Source of the DNA: an uncultured Mucispirillum sp.
GTDB taxonomy: Bacteria; Chrysiogenota; Deferribacteres; Deferribacterales; Mucispirillaceae
DNA length: 56,566 nucleotides
Reading direction: 5' to 3'
NCBI GenBank assembly: GCA_944326705.1
Contig: CALVEY010000015.1
Location: 1-56,566 of the forward strand
Shown: piece by piece, positions 16,758 through 25,955 of the stretch
How positions within the stretch are numbered: position 1 is the first letter of the stretch
Layout of the letters: the number at the start of each line of letters is the position of its first letter
Translations under genes and position numbers: made by a program
The notes under the pieces: model-generated
What the model was told of the DNA's origin: nothing
What the model saw: only the letters and a program-made list of their open reading frames with translations
Databases searched by the model: none

Positions 16758-17753
16758 TTAATATGGCATTTCCACAGTTAATGGTCTTGTCATTAAATCT
16801 TTTACTGAATCTTTAGGATTTTTTCTTTCATATATTATTTTATATACTTCTGTACATATTGGCATCTGCACACCCCTTTCCTGAGCTGCTAAATATACAG
16901 CTTTTGCAGTCGGTACACCTTCTGCCACCATTTTCATAGAGTGAGTTATTTCATCAATATCTTTGCCCTGAGCTAAAAGTCTGCCAACACTGTAGTTTCT
17001 TGACTGCTCACCTGTGCATGTTAATACTAAATCACCAAGACCTGAAAGCCCAACAAATGTTTCTCTTTTAGCACCATATGCAAGTCCAAAGCGTGTAATC
17101 TCTGCAAGTCCTCTTGTAATTAATGCAGCCCTTGCGTTATTATCAAGCCCCATACCATCGCTTAATCCTGTTGCAATAGCTATTACATTCTTAACTGCAC
17201 CGCCTACTTCAAGACCTATCATATCATCAGTAGTATATACTCTGAAATAATCGCATGATAAAGTTTCCTGCCACCATTTAGCGAGTGTTGCCGAATATGA
17301 TGCAATAGATACTGATGTAGGTTTTTGCTGGGCAAGCTCTTTTGCAAAAGAAGGGCCTGAAAGCACAGAATATTTTGCCACAACTTCGCTAGATATTACT
17401 GAAAGCATAAGCTGACCTGTTGATATCTCTACACCTTTTGTAGCAAGTAAAATATTTTTACCAGTTAAGCTTTTTGCATAAGTTTTTGCCATACTCCTTG
17501 TAAACTGAGATGGCACTGACCATATAATATATTCTGCATCACAGTTTTCTATCTCATCCATTGGTTTTGCTGACACATTTTTAGGAAGTAATAAATCAGG
17601 TAAAAATACAGGGTTTACATGAGCTTCGTTAATAGCTTTTATTATCTCATCTTCTCTAACATACATTACCACTTCTCTGCCGTCTGATGCAGCAAGAGTT
17701 GCTAACGCTGTTCCAAAACTGCCGCCGCCTATAACCGCTACTTTATTATTCAA
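16758..17753 (-). CDS. gpsA: Glycerol-3-phosphate dehydrogenase [NAD(P)+]
   Basis: 331 residues from a TTG at 17753, chosen because GGAGGA lies 4 bases before it; an in-frame ATG at 17771 would put the ribosome site inside the gene. The Rossmann motif VAVIGGGSFGTALA starts at residue 4 of this form, and the C-terminal domain has GLSGLGDLVLTCTG and SRNYSVGR. It reduces dihydroxyacetone phosphate to sn-glycerol 3-phosphate for phospholipid synthesis. It is the first gene of the minus-strand cluster running to hisD. Confidence 0.94.
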   Translation of the reverse strand: MNNKVAVIGGGSFGTALATLAASDGREVVMYVREDEIIKAINEAHVNPVFLPDLLLPKNVSAKPMDEIENCDAEYIIWSVPSQFTRSMAKTYAKSLTGKNILLATKGVEISTGQLMLSVISSEVVAKYSVLSGPSFAKELAQQKPTSVSIASYSATLAKWWQETLSCDYFRVYTTDDMIGLEVGGAVKNVIAIATGLSDGMGLDNNARAALITRGLAEITRFGLAYGAKRETFVGLSGLGDLVLTCTGEQSRNYSVGRLLAQGKDIDEITHSMKMVAEGVPTAKAVYLAAQERGVQMPICTEVYKIIYERKNPKDSVKDLMTRPLTVEMPY

Positions 17754-17925
17754 TTTATCCTCCAAACACATATAGTAGTATTATAAAAAATATGAAATGA
17801 TTATAATAACATTTTACAAGAAAATAAAGAGTTAAAAATATTTATAAGGTCATTTTTTTGGATATAAGTTATAAATTATTGATAATTAAGAAAATAGTTA
17901 TTATATTATTTTGCTGAAAAATGTA

Positions 17926-17967
17926 TATAAAAAAGCCCTGCAGATAATTTTTATATGCTGCAAGGCT
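17926..17967 (-). terminator. Rho-independent terminator of the DUF4340 gene
   Basis: Read on the minus strand, AGCCTTGCAG pairs with CTGCAGGGCT (one mismatch) and is followed by a T-run (A-run at 17927-17934 on the plus strand). It lies just after the stop of the gene at 17989-18852. Confidence 0.7.
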
Positions 17968-17988
17968 GATTTATGAAATAAAATATGT

Positions 17989-18852
17989 TTATCTGCCAGT
18001 AAAAGCAAAAATCTGTTTTACCACATCTTTTTCTACATATAAAATTCTGCCCTTTAATGGCATTAAAAATTTATCCTGCAGGCTTGGTATTGCAAAAAAA
18101 TACCTGGTAACACCGCGTCTGTTTACTTTCATTGTAATAGTAGCAGTTGGCCTTTGGGGAAGTTTTATACTGTCATCTTCTACAAAGCCTAAAGCTTCCG
18201 CTGCAAGCAGTGTTTCTATGAAATGCTGTGCTTTTTCTTCTTTTATAAGAGTTTTGCCATCCATCATCCAGCCATTATCTGTGCGGTGCAGGGTAAAATA
18301 ATCATTACCTAGGCTTGCTTCCATACTTTTTATCTGTGGATAGTATGCTTCAAAAATAATAGTATCAGAAAAACCTGCCGCATCTTTTGGCAGCAGACTT
18401 AACGCACCAGAGTGAACAACTAAAATATCAGGGTCTCCAGTTTTTGTAATATAAACATAGTCTTCATCATGCTCCACTCTGTTGCCTATTGCAATAGTAG
18501 TGATTTTGCCTGCATAATCTAATATTAAATAGCCATTACTGCCTATACTGAACTCTGGGTCGTCCTGCGAACCTGTTACTCTTTCATCAACATTTAAATC
18601 ACGCAGCCTGTTTAAAAGTTTTGTAACTTTTGATTTATCAGCTTCCCAGTCAGAATCTATAACATACCATACGCCGCTCCGTTTTTCTAACTGCAGGCTG
18701 TATGCCGATGTTTTATACTCCATGGCAGTAATACCTGACGGGTCTGGTAAAAGTTTTTTAAAAACTTTCCCTCTAAGCCTTCTGTATGGGAGAAAATATA
18801 TACTTGCTAAAATCAAAACCAGAATAATAATTCCAACATTAGCCCACAGCAT
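17989..18852 (-). CDS. DUF4340 domain membrane-anchored protein
   Basis: 287 residues. One N-terminal transmembrane segment (about 5-22) is followed by a periplasmic domain with the DUF4340 pattern: SLQLEKRSGVWYVIDSDWEA, a VTKLLNRLRDLNV helix, and repeats of similar beta layout (FTLHRTDNGWMMDGKTL). DUF4340 proteins are often linked to ABC-type gliding or efflux loci, but none is next to this gene. It is monocistronic, with its own promoter and terminator. Function unknown. Confidence 0.8.
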   Translation of the reverse strand: MLWANVGIIILVLILASIYFLPYRRLRGKVFKKLLPDPSGITAMEYKTSAYSLQLEKRSGVWYVIDSDWEADKSKVTKLLNRLRDLNVDERVTGSQDDPEFSIGSNGYLILDYAGKITTIAIGNRVEHDEDYVYITKTGDPDILVVHSGALSLLPKDAAGFSDTIIFEAYYPQIKSMEASLGNDYFTLHRTDNGWMMDGKTLIKEEKAQHFIETLLAAEALGFVEDDSIKLPQRPTATITMKVNRRGVTRYFFAIPSLQDKFLMPLKGRILYVEKDVVKQIFAFTGR

Positions 18853-18875
18853 AATATCCTCCTTAATTTTGTGAT

Positions 18876-18903
18876 ATTATAACATATCGGAAAAATTTAA
18901 CAA
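18876..18903 (-). promoter_or_regulatory. Probable promoter of the DUF4340 gene
   Basis: On the minus strand, TTGTTA (18903-18898) and TATAAT (18881-18876) are separated by 16 bp. An AAGGAGGATATT ribosome site and the ATG at 18852 follow. Confidence 0.6.
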
Positions 18904-19168
18904 CTAGTTTAGCAAAAAAGTAAGAAATGTAAAGTTAAATTAAACAGAAATTAATACATAATGAAATTTTAAGGTATAAAACAATGAATATTTTAAAAAT
19001 ATAAAATTTTAATACAGTTTACATTTTAATATTACCATGCTTATATTACATAAAAAAGAACCTTATTAATGAAAGTATTTAAAAGATAAAATCTATATAC
19101 AGGTCTCGTGTTGTCTATCTCACTTCCCAGCAGGTCATATCATTCCCATTTAATTATAATATCTCAAC

Positions 19169-19204
19169 AGTGTCATATGAGCATTAGCGAACGAAGTATT
19201 TTAA
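19169..19204. repeat. Dispersed intergenic repeat fragment in the 18853-19268 gap
   Basis: TGTCATATGAGC followed by AGCGAACGAAGTATTTTA is similar, in reverse complement, to the patch at 5085-5126. The rest of the 416-base gap holds the DUF4340 promoter, a GC-richer stretch at about 19100-19145 and AT-rich sequence with no gene that I can see. Confidence 0.35.
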
Positions 19205-19268
19205 ACATTCTAAATACATATATTGTTAGTAAAATGACAATAATACTGATAATGTTTAGATAAAATTA

Positions 19269-21533
19269 CTATTCACTTTTTAAGGTAATATTATTTAGAT
19301 AACAGTAAAGCTGACCTAATGCAATCCCTGCATCATTAGCAGGCACTTTTTTATGAGTAAGCACTCTAAATCCCTTTTCTGTAAACATATTATATATTTT
19401 ACTGCTTAAAAAGATATTCTGCATAACTCCGCCAGATAATGCAATAGTTGAAATTCCATATTTTTCTCTTATATCAACACATATATCATATATAACTTTT
19501 GCAAAACCGTTATGAAATTTTGATGATATTATTTTTATATCCTGATTATTTAATATATCATCTACCATTTCCTTAAATACTTTTGAAAGTTTTATTTTAT
19601 TATCTTCATACATAAAATTATAACATTCATTACACTCTTTAAATGCTAAGTTCTCAAAAAGAATGGCAAGCTCACCCTCATATTCATTTGTGCGCTTAAG
19701 TAAAGCAAGTGAGCCGGCACTTTCAAAAAGTCTGCCTGCTGCACTTGTTTCTATAGAGTTAAGTTTATTATCTACTGCCATTTTTATAAGAGATATTTCC
19801 TGCTCTGTTGTATACCCTGATGAAATAAATCTATCCATCACCTTATCAAGCAGGTTTTCCGTATAAAGATAAGATATAACCATTCTAACAGGGTTTTTCG
19901 CTGCTGAATCAAGCCCCGGCTGAATATAATTTTCTATATGAGCATATCTTGTAATAATATTACCTTCTTTTATAAATATTTCTCCGCCCCAGGCTTTATT
20001 ATCTGCGCCTAAGCCAAAGCCATCCATAACTATACCTATAGCATTATCATAATATGAGTTTTCTGCCATACATGAAGCAAAATGAGCTGTATGGTGCTGC
20101 ACTTTATATATATTTTTATACCTCTGCTCTGCAAAAAGAGTAGAACGATACTGGCTGTGATAATCCACTACTGCTGTAACAGGGTTTATATTAAAAAGTG
20201 ATTTCATATTATCATGTACTTCTTCATACATCTGCTCTGTTTCTATATTATCTAAATCACCAATATACTGGCTTAAAAATGCAAAGCCTGATTTATAAAA
20301 AAGCAGTGAGCTTTTAAGGTTTGCACCACTTGCAAATATTTCTTCCTGATTATCACTTTTTAATGCTACAGGATATGGTGCATAGCCCCTTGCTCTTCTA
20401 AAAAGTATATATCCATAATCAGCAAGAGCACATACGCTGTCATCTACTCTCTGGAAAATCTCTCTATTATGGTGCAGAAAAACATCAGTAAATCCGCTTA
20501 AATTTTTTTCTGCCTCTTCCTGATTTTTAGCAATAGGCTCATCTTTATGATTTGCACTTGTTGCTATTATAAACTTTGTTTTCATATACTGAAATAATAC
20601 AATATGCAGTGGAGTATATGCTGTCATTATGCCTATTTTATTTGAATTAGGCGATACATAGTCTGAAAAAGGGCGCCTGAACCATTCAAAAATAACTATT
20701 GGGCTTTCTGGTCTTGTAAGAGTTTCTTCCACTATTTTTGGAACAACTGCATGCCTTTTAATAGTCTGAATATTTTCTGCCATTACTGCAAAAGGTTTAG
20801 TATTTCTTTTTTTAAGCTCTCTTAATTTTAATACTGCACTATCCTGCTCTGCACTGCATATTAAATGGTAGCCCCCTAAACCTTTCACTGCCACTATGCC
20901 GCCATTATCTATATATTCTGCTGTTTTTTTAAAGGCTTCTTCCTGATTTTCAATAATTCTGCCTTTAAAATTAAGGGTAACTTTTGGACCACATTCTGTG
21001 CAGGCGATAGGCTGAGCATGATATCTTCTGTCATTTGTATTTGTATATTCATTATAACAGTCATCACACATTTTGAAATCTTTCATTGTGGTATTTATTC
21101 TATCATAGGGCAGTTTTTCTATTATAGAATACCTTGGTCCGCAGTTAGTGCAGTTTGTGAAAGGATAAAAAAATCTTCTTTCACCTATATCTAATATTTC
21201 ACTTCTGCATTCATCACATATTGCCATATCAGGCGGTATAAGTGTAATACCCCCTAAATCTTTTGAATGTTCTATAGTAAAGTTATTATAGTCTATATGC
21301 TCAATATCTTTTACATCAATACTTACAATATGAGATAAGGCAGGTGCATTTTCCTTTATTTTTTTTATAAATTTATCAAGCTCTTCATCCCAAAGGTTTG
21401 CTTTTATAATAACGCCTCTGCTGGTATTAATAACAGACCCTTTTATATGCATAGAGTCTGCTAAATTTTTTATAAAAGGTCTAAAACCTACACCCTGAAC
21501 TATGCCTTGTATTGTTATCTGACGCGTAATCAT
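19269..21533 (-). CDS. hypF: Carbamoyltransferase HypF ([NiFe]-hydrogenase maturation)
   Basis: 754 residues from the ATG at 21533, which overlaps the trkH stop as ATGA; a GTG five codons upstream is also open. Domains in order: acylphosphatase (GIVQGVGFRPFIKNLA), two zinc fingers (CDECRS...CTNCGP and CDDCYN...CTECGP), YrdC-like (GGIVAVKGLGGYHLIC), and Kae1-like ATPase (VQHHTAHFASCMAEN, VMDGFGLGADNKAWGGE). It uses carbamoyl phosphate to make the thiocarboxamide on HypE that becomes the cyanide ligand of the active site. No other hyp or hydrogenase gene is in the window. Confidence 0.95.
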   Translation of the reverse strand: MITRQITIQGIVQGVGFRPFIKNLADSMHIKGSVINTSRGVIIKANLWDEELDKFIKKIKENAPALSHIVSIDVKDIEHIDYNNFTIEHSKDLGGITLIPPDMAICDECRSEILDIGERRFFYPFTNCTNCGPRYSIIEKLPYDRINTTMKDFKMCDDCYNEYTNTNDRRYHAQPIACTECGPKVTLNFKGRIIENQEEAFKKTAEYIDNGGIVAVKGLGGYHLICSAEQDSAVLKLRELKKRNTKPFAVMAENIQTIKRHAVVPKIVEETLTRPESPIVIFEWFRRPFSDYVSPNSNKIGIMTAYTPLHIVLFQYMKTKFIIATSANHKDEPIAKNQEEAEKNLSGFTDVFLHHNREIFQRVDDSVCALADYGYILFRRARGYAPYPVALKSDNQEEIFASGANLKSSLLFYKSGFAFLSQYIGDLDNIETEQMYEEVHDNMKSLFNINPVTAVVDYHSQYRSTLFAEQRYKNIYKVQHHTAHFASCMAENSYYDNAIGIVMDGFGLGADNKAWGGEIFIKEGNIITRYAHIENYIQPGLDSAAKNPVRMVISYLYTENLLDKVMDRFISSGYTTEQEISLIKMAVDNKLNSIETSAAGRLFESAGSLALLKRTNEYEGELAILFENLAFKECNECYNFMYEDNKIKLSKVFKEMVDDILNNQDIKIISSKFHNGFAKVIYDICVDIREKYGISTIALSGGVMQNIFLSSKIYNMFTEKGFRVLTHKKVPANDAGIALGQLYCYLNNITLKSE

Positions 21534-23020
21534 TTTTTCCAAAACCACGGGCTGAAAAGAATAAATACCGTAAATAATTCTAAACGCCCTATAATCATTG
21601 ATATAGAAAGAGTTAATTTTGCAAAGTCTGGTAGAAATCCGTAATTATCTGCAGGCCCTACTGCCCCAAAACCAGGACCTACAGTGCCAAGACAGCCAAG
21701 CATAGCTGATAAAGCTTCAAATGGTGTAACAGCTCCACTTAATGCAACAATAAATGCACCAGTAAACAATGTAGTCATATAAACTACAATAAAGCCCATA
21801 ACAGTAATAACTACTTTATTAGATACTGGGTTTCCATTAAGCCGCATTGTAAATACTCCCTTTGGGTGTATAAGGGATTTTATATTTATTACTGCCTGTT
21901 TAAACATAATAATATGACGCACAACTTTTATACCGCCGCTTGTAGAGCCAGATGAGCCGCCAATAAAAAATAATACAAATATTAATATTTGCGCGGCAGG
22001 GTGCCATAAATTATAATCTGCTGTTGCAAAGCCTGTTGTGCTGATAACTGATACTACCTGAAATGTGCCAAACCTTACAGCATCTAGTAATGATGTATAA
22101 GTTTTACCGTCCATTCCAGTAAAACCTTCAGGCTGAATATATAAAAGGATAGATACTGCTGCAGATATTAAAATAATAAGCAGTGTAAAAAGTTTTATTT
22201 CAGAATCATTTATTATGCTTTTAAAATTACCGCGGACAGTTTTTAGCAGCACTAAAAAGTTAAGTGAGCCTATATACATAAATATAATTAAAACCCAGTC
22301 AATATAAGCTGATGAAAAATATGCAACGGAATTATTTTTATTAGAAAACCCGCCTGTTGCAATAGCGCTTGATGCATGAGTAAAAGCATCCAGCAGGTTC
22401 ATGCCGCCATAAGAAAGTAATACTATACCTATAATATTTAATGAAAGATATAAAACCCAGATAAATTTTGCAGTCTGGGTGATTCTAGGTGTAAGTTTTT
22501 CTTTTGTAACACCAGTTGTTTCCACCTGCATAAGATGAGTACCGCCAATACCTAAAAGAGGAAGTATAGCTACAGATAATACAATAATTCCACCGCCTCC
22601 AATCCAGTGAGTTATTGCACGCCATAACTGCATAGATTTTGGAAGGGCTTCTATATCTGATAAAATTGATGCACCAGCTGTTGTAAACCCAGAGACAGAT
22701 TCAAATAATGCATCATATACATTAGGTATTGCTCCAGATACATAATAAGGAAGTGTGCCCACAATACATGTAAAAACCCAGATAAAAACAACAAGCACAA
22801 ACCCGCTTCTAATAGTAATTGTCTTTTTATCCCTGCTTTTTGAAAAAAATGCCAGCACAGCAGATAATAAAATAATTACTGCCATTGTTTTTAAAAAAGA
22901 TACGGCTTCATTATTTTCATTATACATAAATGCATAAAATCCGCAAAAAGCCATAAAACATGAAAGTATTAAGTTAATAAAAACAATAGGCCGTAATATT
23001 AACCTTAACTGGTGTATCAT
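21530..23020 (-). CDS. trkH: Trk/Ktr-type potassium uptake channel subunit
   Basis: 496 residues of mostly hydrophobic segments with the four pore-loop selectivity repeats of the TrkH/KtrB family, for example SGFTTAGAS, SAIATGGFS, STTGFATADY and LGTVGPGFG. GGSSGSTSGGIKVVRH is the conserved loop before a late transmembrane helix. It forms the K+-translocating membrane subunit. The start overlaps the trkA stop by 4 bases, and the stop overlaps the hypF start. Confidence 0.94.
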   Translation of the reverse strand: MIHQLRLILRPIVFINLILSCFMAFCGFYAFMYNENNEAVSFLKTMAVIILLSAVLAFFSKSRDKKTITIRSGFVLVVFIWVFTCIVGTLPYYVSGAIPNVYDALFESVSGFTTAGASILSDIEALPKSMQLWRAITHWIGGGGIIVLSVAILPLLGIGGTHLMQVETTGVTKEKLTPRITQTAKFIWVLYLSLNIIGIVLLSYGGMNLLDAFTHASSAIATGGFSNKNNSVAYFSSAYIDWVLIIFMYIGSLNFLVLLKTVRGNFKSIINDSEIKLFTLLIILISAAVSILLYIQPEGFTGMDGKTYTSLLDAVRFGTFQVVSVISTTGFATADYNLWHPAAQILIFVLFFIGGSSGSTSGGIKVVRHIIMFKQAVINIKSLIHPKGVFTMRLNGNPVSNKVVITVMGFIVVYMTTLFTGAFIVALSGAVTPFEALSAMLGCLGTVGPGFGAVGPADNYGFLPDFAKLTLSISMIIGRLELFTVFILFSPWFWKK

Positions 23021-24363
23021 TTATTAAAAAGCTCCTCAAGCCTGCTTATTTCATCATGAGTTACAAATGTTATAAGGCTGTCCCCTTCTTCTATAACAAA
23101 TGAGCCTGTTGGAATAATTGTTTTTCTATGACGCTGCACTGTAATAATTAAACAGCCTGCAGGAAGTTTTAAATCCATAATCTTTTTGCCTATAATATTC
23201 TGGTTGCTGTTTCCTACTATAAACTCAATAGCTTCTGCCTGACCTTCAAATATTGTATATACATTTTTTATATTGCCTTTACGGATAAATTTAAGTATTG
23301 CATCAACTGAGCTAAGCTTTGCACTAATACATGAATCTATCCCTAAATTTGTAGCAAGAGTAGTGTAGTTTAGCTTATCAATTAAAGCTACCGCTCTTTT
23401 TACTCCCTTGCTTTTTGCATAAACTCCAGCAAGAATATTTAATTCTTCACTTTGAGTTGTAGTGATTATTGCATCAGTATAAGCAATATTTTCTTCTTCA
23501 AAAACATCCTGGTCTGAAATATTGCCATTAATAACAGTAGCGTCTGGATAAAGTGCAGAAAGCTCCTTGCACCTTTCATAATCTTTTTCAATAATGCGTA
23601 CATCTTTGCCATCTTCTATAAGCATACCTGCAATATGCTTGCCTATTAAGCCGCCGCCAACAAGCACTATTCTTTTCAGCTTATCAACAGTCATGCCTGC
23701 TCGTGTTAATATTTTATTAAAAGATTTACCAAGAGCTACAATATATATGTGGTCTCCTGTTAATATTTGGAAATCACCTTTTGGAATATGCAGCATTTCA
23801 TTTCGTAAAACACCTGCAATAATAAAATTCTGGTCAATAATAGAACGAATATCTTTAACAAGCACGCCGTTAAAAATACTGTCATCTTTTACTAAAAAGT
23901 CTCGTAACTGAGCATTAGTGCCTTGAAATGCAAATATACCACTTGATGCTCCATGGACTACCGTCTGCACTATATCAAAAGCTGCCTCAATCTCTGGGTT
24001 TACAAGATAATCTATACCGATTGATGAATTTTTTAAAAGCCCTCCGCGCATATAATCTACATTTCTAACACGGGCTATTTTAATAGGTGTATTAAATGCA
24101 CTGCCTGCCACAAAGCATGATATCATATTAACTTCATCTACACTTGTAGCAGCAATAAAAATATCTGCATTTTCTGCCCCTGCCTGCCTTAAAACATCTA
24201 CATTTGAGCCTTCACCAGTTACCACAAGACAGTCAAGCATATTAGATGCTCTTGCAGCACACTCTGGGTCTTTTTCAATAATTACTACATCTTTCTGCTC
24301 TGCTACAAGCTGAGAGGCAATATGGGTGCCTACTTCACCAGCACCCACTATAACAATATTCAT
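23017..24363 (-). CDS. trkA: Trk potassium uptake regulatory subunit TrkA
   Basis: 448 residues with the tandem RCK layout: an N-terminal Rossmann domain (IVIVGAGEVGTHIASQL), a TrkA_C domain, a second Rossmann domain (IVLVGGGLIGKHIAGML) and a second TrkA_C domain. It is a peripheral cytoplasmic gating ring that binds NAD(H)/ATP and controls TrkH, whose gene overlaps its 3' end. Confidence 0.95.
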   Translation of the reverse strand: MNIVIVGAGEVGTHIASQLVAEQKDVVIIEKDPECAARASNMLDCLVVTGEGSNVDVLRQAGAENADIFIAATSVDEVNMISCFVAGSAFNTPIKIARVRNVDYMRGGLLKNSSIGIDYLVNPEIEAAFDIVQTVVHGASSGIFAFQGTNAQLRDFLVKDDSIFNGVLVKDIRSIIDQNFIIAGVLRNEMLHIPKGDFQILTGDHIYIVALGKSFNKILTRAGMTVDKLKRIVLVGGGLIGKHIAGMLIEDGKDVRIIEKDYERCKELSALYPDATVINGNISDQDVFEEENIAYTDAIITTTQSEELNILAGVYAKSKGVKRAVALIDKLNYTTLATNLGIDSCISAKLSSVDAILKFIRKGNIKNVYTIFEGQAEAIEFIVGNSNQNIIGKKIMDLKLPAGCLIITVQRHRKTIIPTGSFVIEEGDSLITFVTHDEISRLEELFNK

Positions 24364-24373
24364 TGGATTTTCC

Positions 24374-25921
24374 CTATGGTCTTTCAGATATGCTTACATA
24401 CTGTTTAAATACCCAGCCTGTAAGTGTTGGCGAAAGTCGTATCTGCACCCAGTCTTCGTTTTCAGAAACATATTCATATTTCTGGCCAACTTTTGCAGCT
24501 GCAATTCTGGCAGATTCAAGGCTTGGAATTGCCCGCACATTTAATGAATTAGCTAATATATACACATCTTTTGGTCTGTTATATACAGGCGCAGGCTCTT
24601 CTATTACAGGCTGTTCTTCTACCTGTGGTATATTATTTACTGCTGGCTCAGCTGCTGGAGTATCTGGTGTATATGGCTCAGTTTGAGCTGTCTGCACAGT
24701 TTCAGTCTGCTGGTTAATATTATTATCTGCAGTATCTAAATTATTATTTACAGTATCTGGGTTATATGGCTCTATACCTGCATTATCTGCTGGAGTTGCT
24801 GGCTCATTATACATATCTGTATTATTATTTAATGAGTTATCAGCATATTCTTGAACAGGTGCAGTATTTGTTTCTACCTGTGGTGCTGCTTCCTGCACAG
24901 GTGCTTGTGTTTGGACTGGTGCTTGCGTCTGAACTGGCATTTCCTGCTGAGTATAAGTGTTTGCTGCAATCTGAGCAGCAGGCTCTTTATTTATTAAATT
25001 AAATATTTTATCTGCACCTAAAAAGCCAACTAATACTGCAAGACACGCTATAACTGCAATTATAACAAATGGTTTTGCCTTGCCGCTTTTTCTTTTATGA
25101 GCTGTTGCCATCACATTATTTACACTTGATAATGCACTTATTAAGTGATTTTCTGTAATAGTGTGAGAGTTATCTAAAAATGCAGCAATAATCGTTCTTT
25201 CCATAAGAGTATTAATAAGCCTTGGGTTGCCTTTTGTAATTTTTGCAATACGCCTAACTACTCCGCTGTGGATTTTAACATAACTTTTGCCTGCTTTTTC
25301 AAGGTGAGAATAAATATAGTTTTTTATATCTTCCTGTTTTATGTTATCAAGCTTCACATATAAAGTTACACGCTGTTTTAACTGCCTTAAGCTCTCTTCG
25401 TTTAATTTTTCATCAAGCTCTGGCTGACCTGCTAATATTATTTTTAAAAGCTTGTCTTTTTCTGTTTCTAAATTAGATAAAAGACGCAGCTCTTCTAATG
25501 TTTCATTTGGCAGATTCTGCGCCTCATCTATAATGATAACAGCTTTTTTACCTTGAGAGCCTATCTCAATTAAAAAATCACGCAGTCTTGCAAAAAGTGC
25601 ATTCTTAGTAAGCGTTTTATCTACATGTATATTAAAATCTTCCAGTATTGCCATAAAAAGCTCTTCTGGAGTAAGGTTAGGAAATAATATATATGCAGAA
25701 ACAATATTTGCAGGAAGCTCATTAATAAATTTTTTAATAGTAATAGTTTTACCAGTGCCTGGCTCTCCTGTTAAAACAGCAAAAGGTTCATCTGAATGTA
25801 TTAAATACTGTAATGTGTCTAATGCATCCACATGCATTTGTGTTGGGTAGTAAAATTCTACATCAGGAGTCCTTTTAAAAGGGTCTTGGTAAAATCCAAA
25901 AAATTCTGTAAATGTTCTCAT
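24374..25921 (-). CDS. ExeA/GspA-like AAA ATPase with C-terminal SH3 domain
   Basis: 515 residues. The N-terminal ATPase begins FTEFFGFYQDPFKRTPD, typical of ExeA-type proteins, with Walker A GEPGTGKT (about 51-58) and Walker B VIIIDEAQNLP (about 130). One transmembrane helix is near residue 280-300. A Gln/Pro/Asn/Thr-rich periplasmic linker follows, and a bacterial SH3 domain closes the protein (about 450-512; NSLNVRAIPSLESARI, GWVFKQYVS). ExeA proteins help secretin or pilus machinery cross peptidoglycan. Here an SH3 domain replaces the usual peptidoglycan-binding domain. No secretion gene is adjacent. Confidence 0.82.
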   Translation of the reverse strand: MRTFTEFFGFYQDPFKRTPDVEFYYPTQMHVDALDTLQYLIHSDEPFAVLTGEPGTGKTITIKKFINELPANIVSAYILFPNLTPEELFMAILEDFNIHVDKTLTKNALFARLRDFLIEIGSQGKKAVIIIDEAQNLPNETLEELRLLSNLETEKDKLLKIILAGQPELDEKLNEESLRQLKQRVTLYVKLDNIKQEDIKNYIYSHLEKAGKSYVKIHSGVVRRIAKITKGNPRLINTLMERTIIAAFLDNSHTITENHLISALSSVNNVMATAHKRKSGKAKPFVIIAVIACLAVLVGFLGADKIFNLINKEPAAQIAANTYTQQEMPVQTQAPVQTQAPVQEAAPQVETNTAPVQEYADNSLNNNTDMYNEPATPADNAGIEPYNPDTVNNNLDTADNNINQQTETVQTAQTEPYTPDTPAAEPAVNNIPQVEEQPVIEEPAPVYNRPKDVYILANSLNVRAIPSLESARIAAAKVGQKYEYVSENEDWVQIRLSPTLTGWVFKQYVSISERP

Positions 25922-25955
25922 TTTTTCTTGTATGCCTCTATCTATTTTATATATA

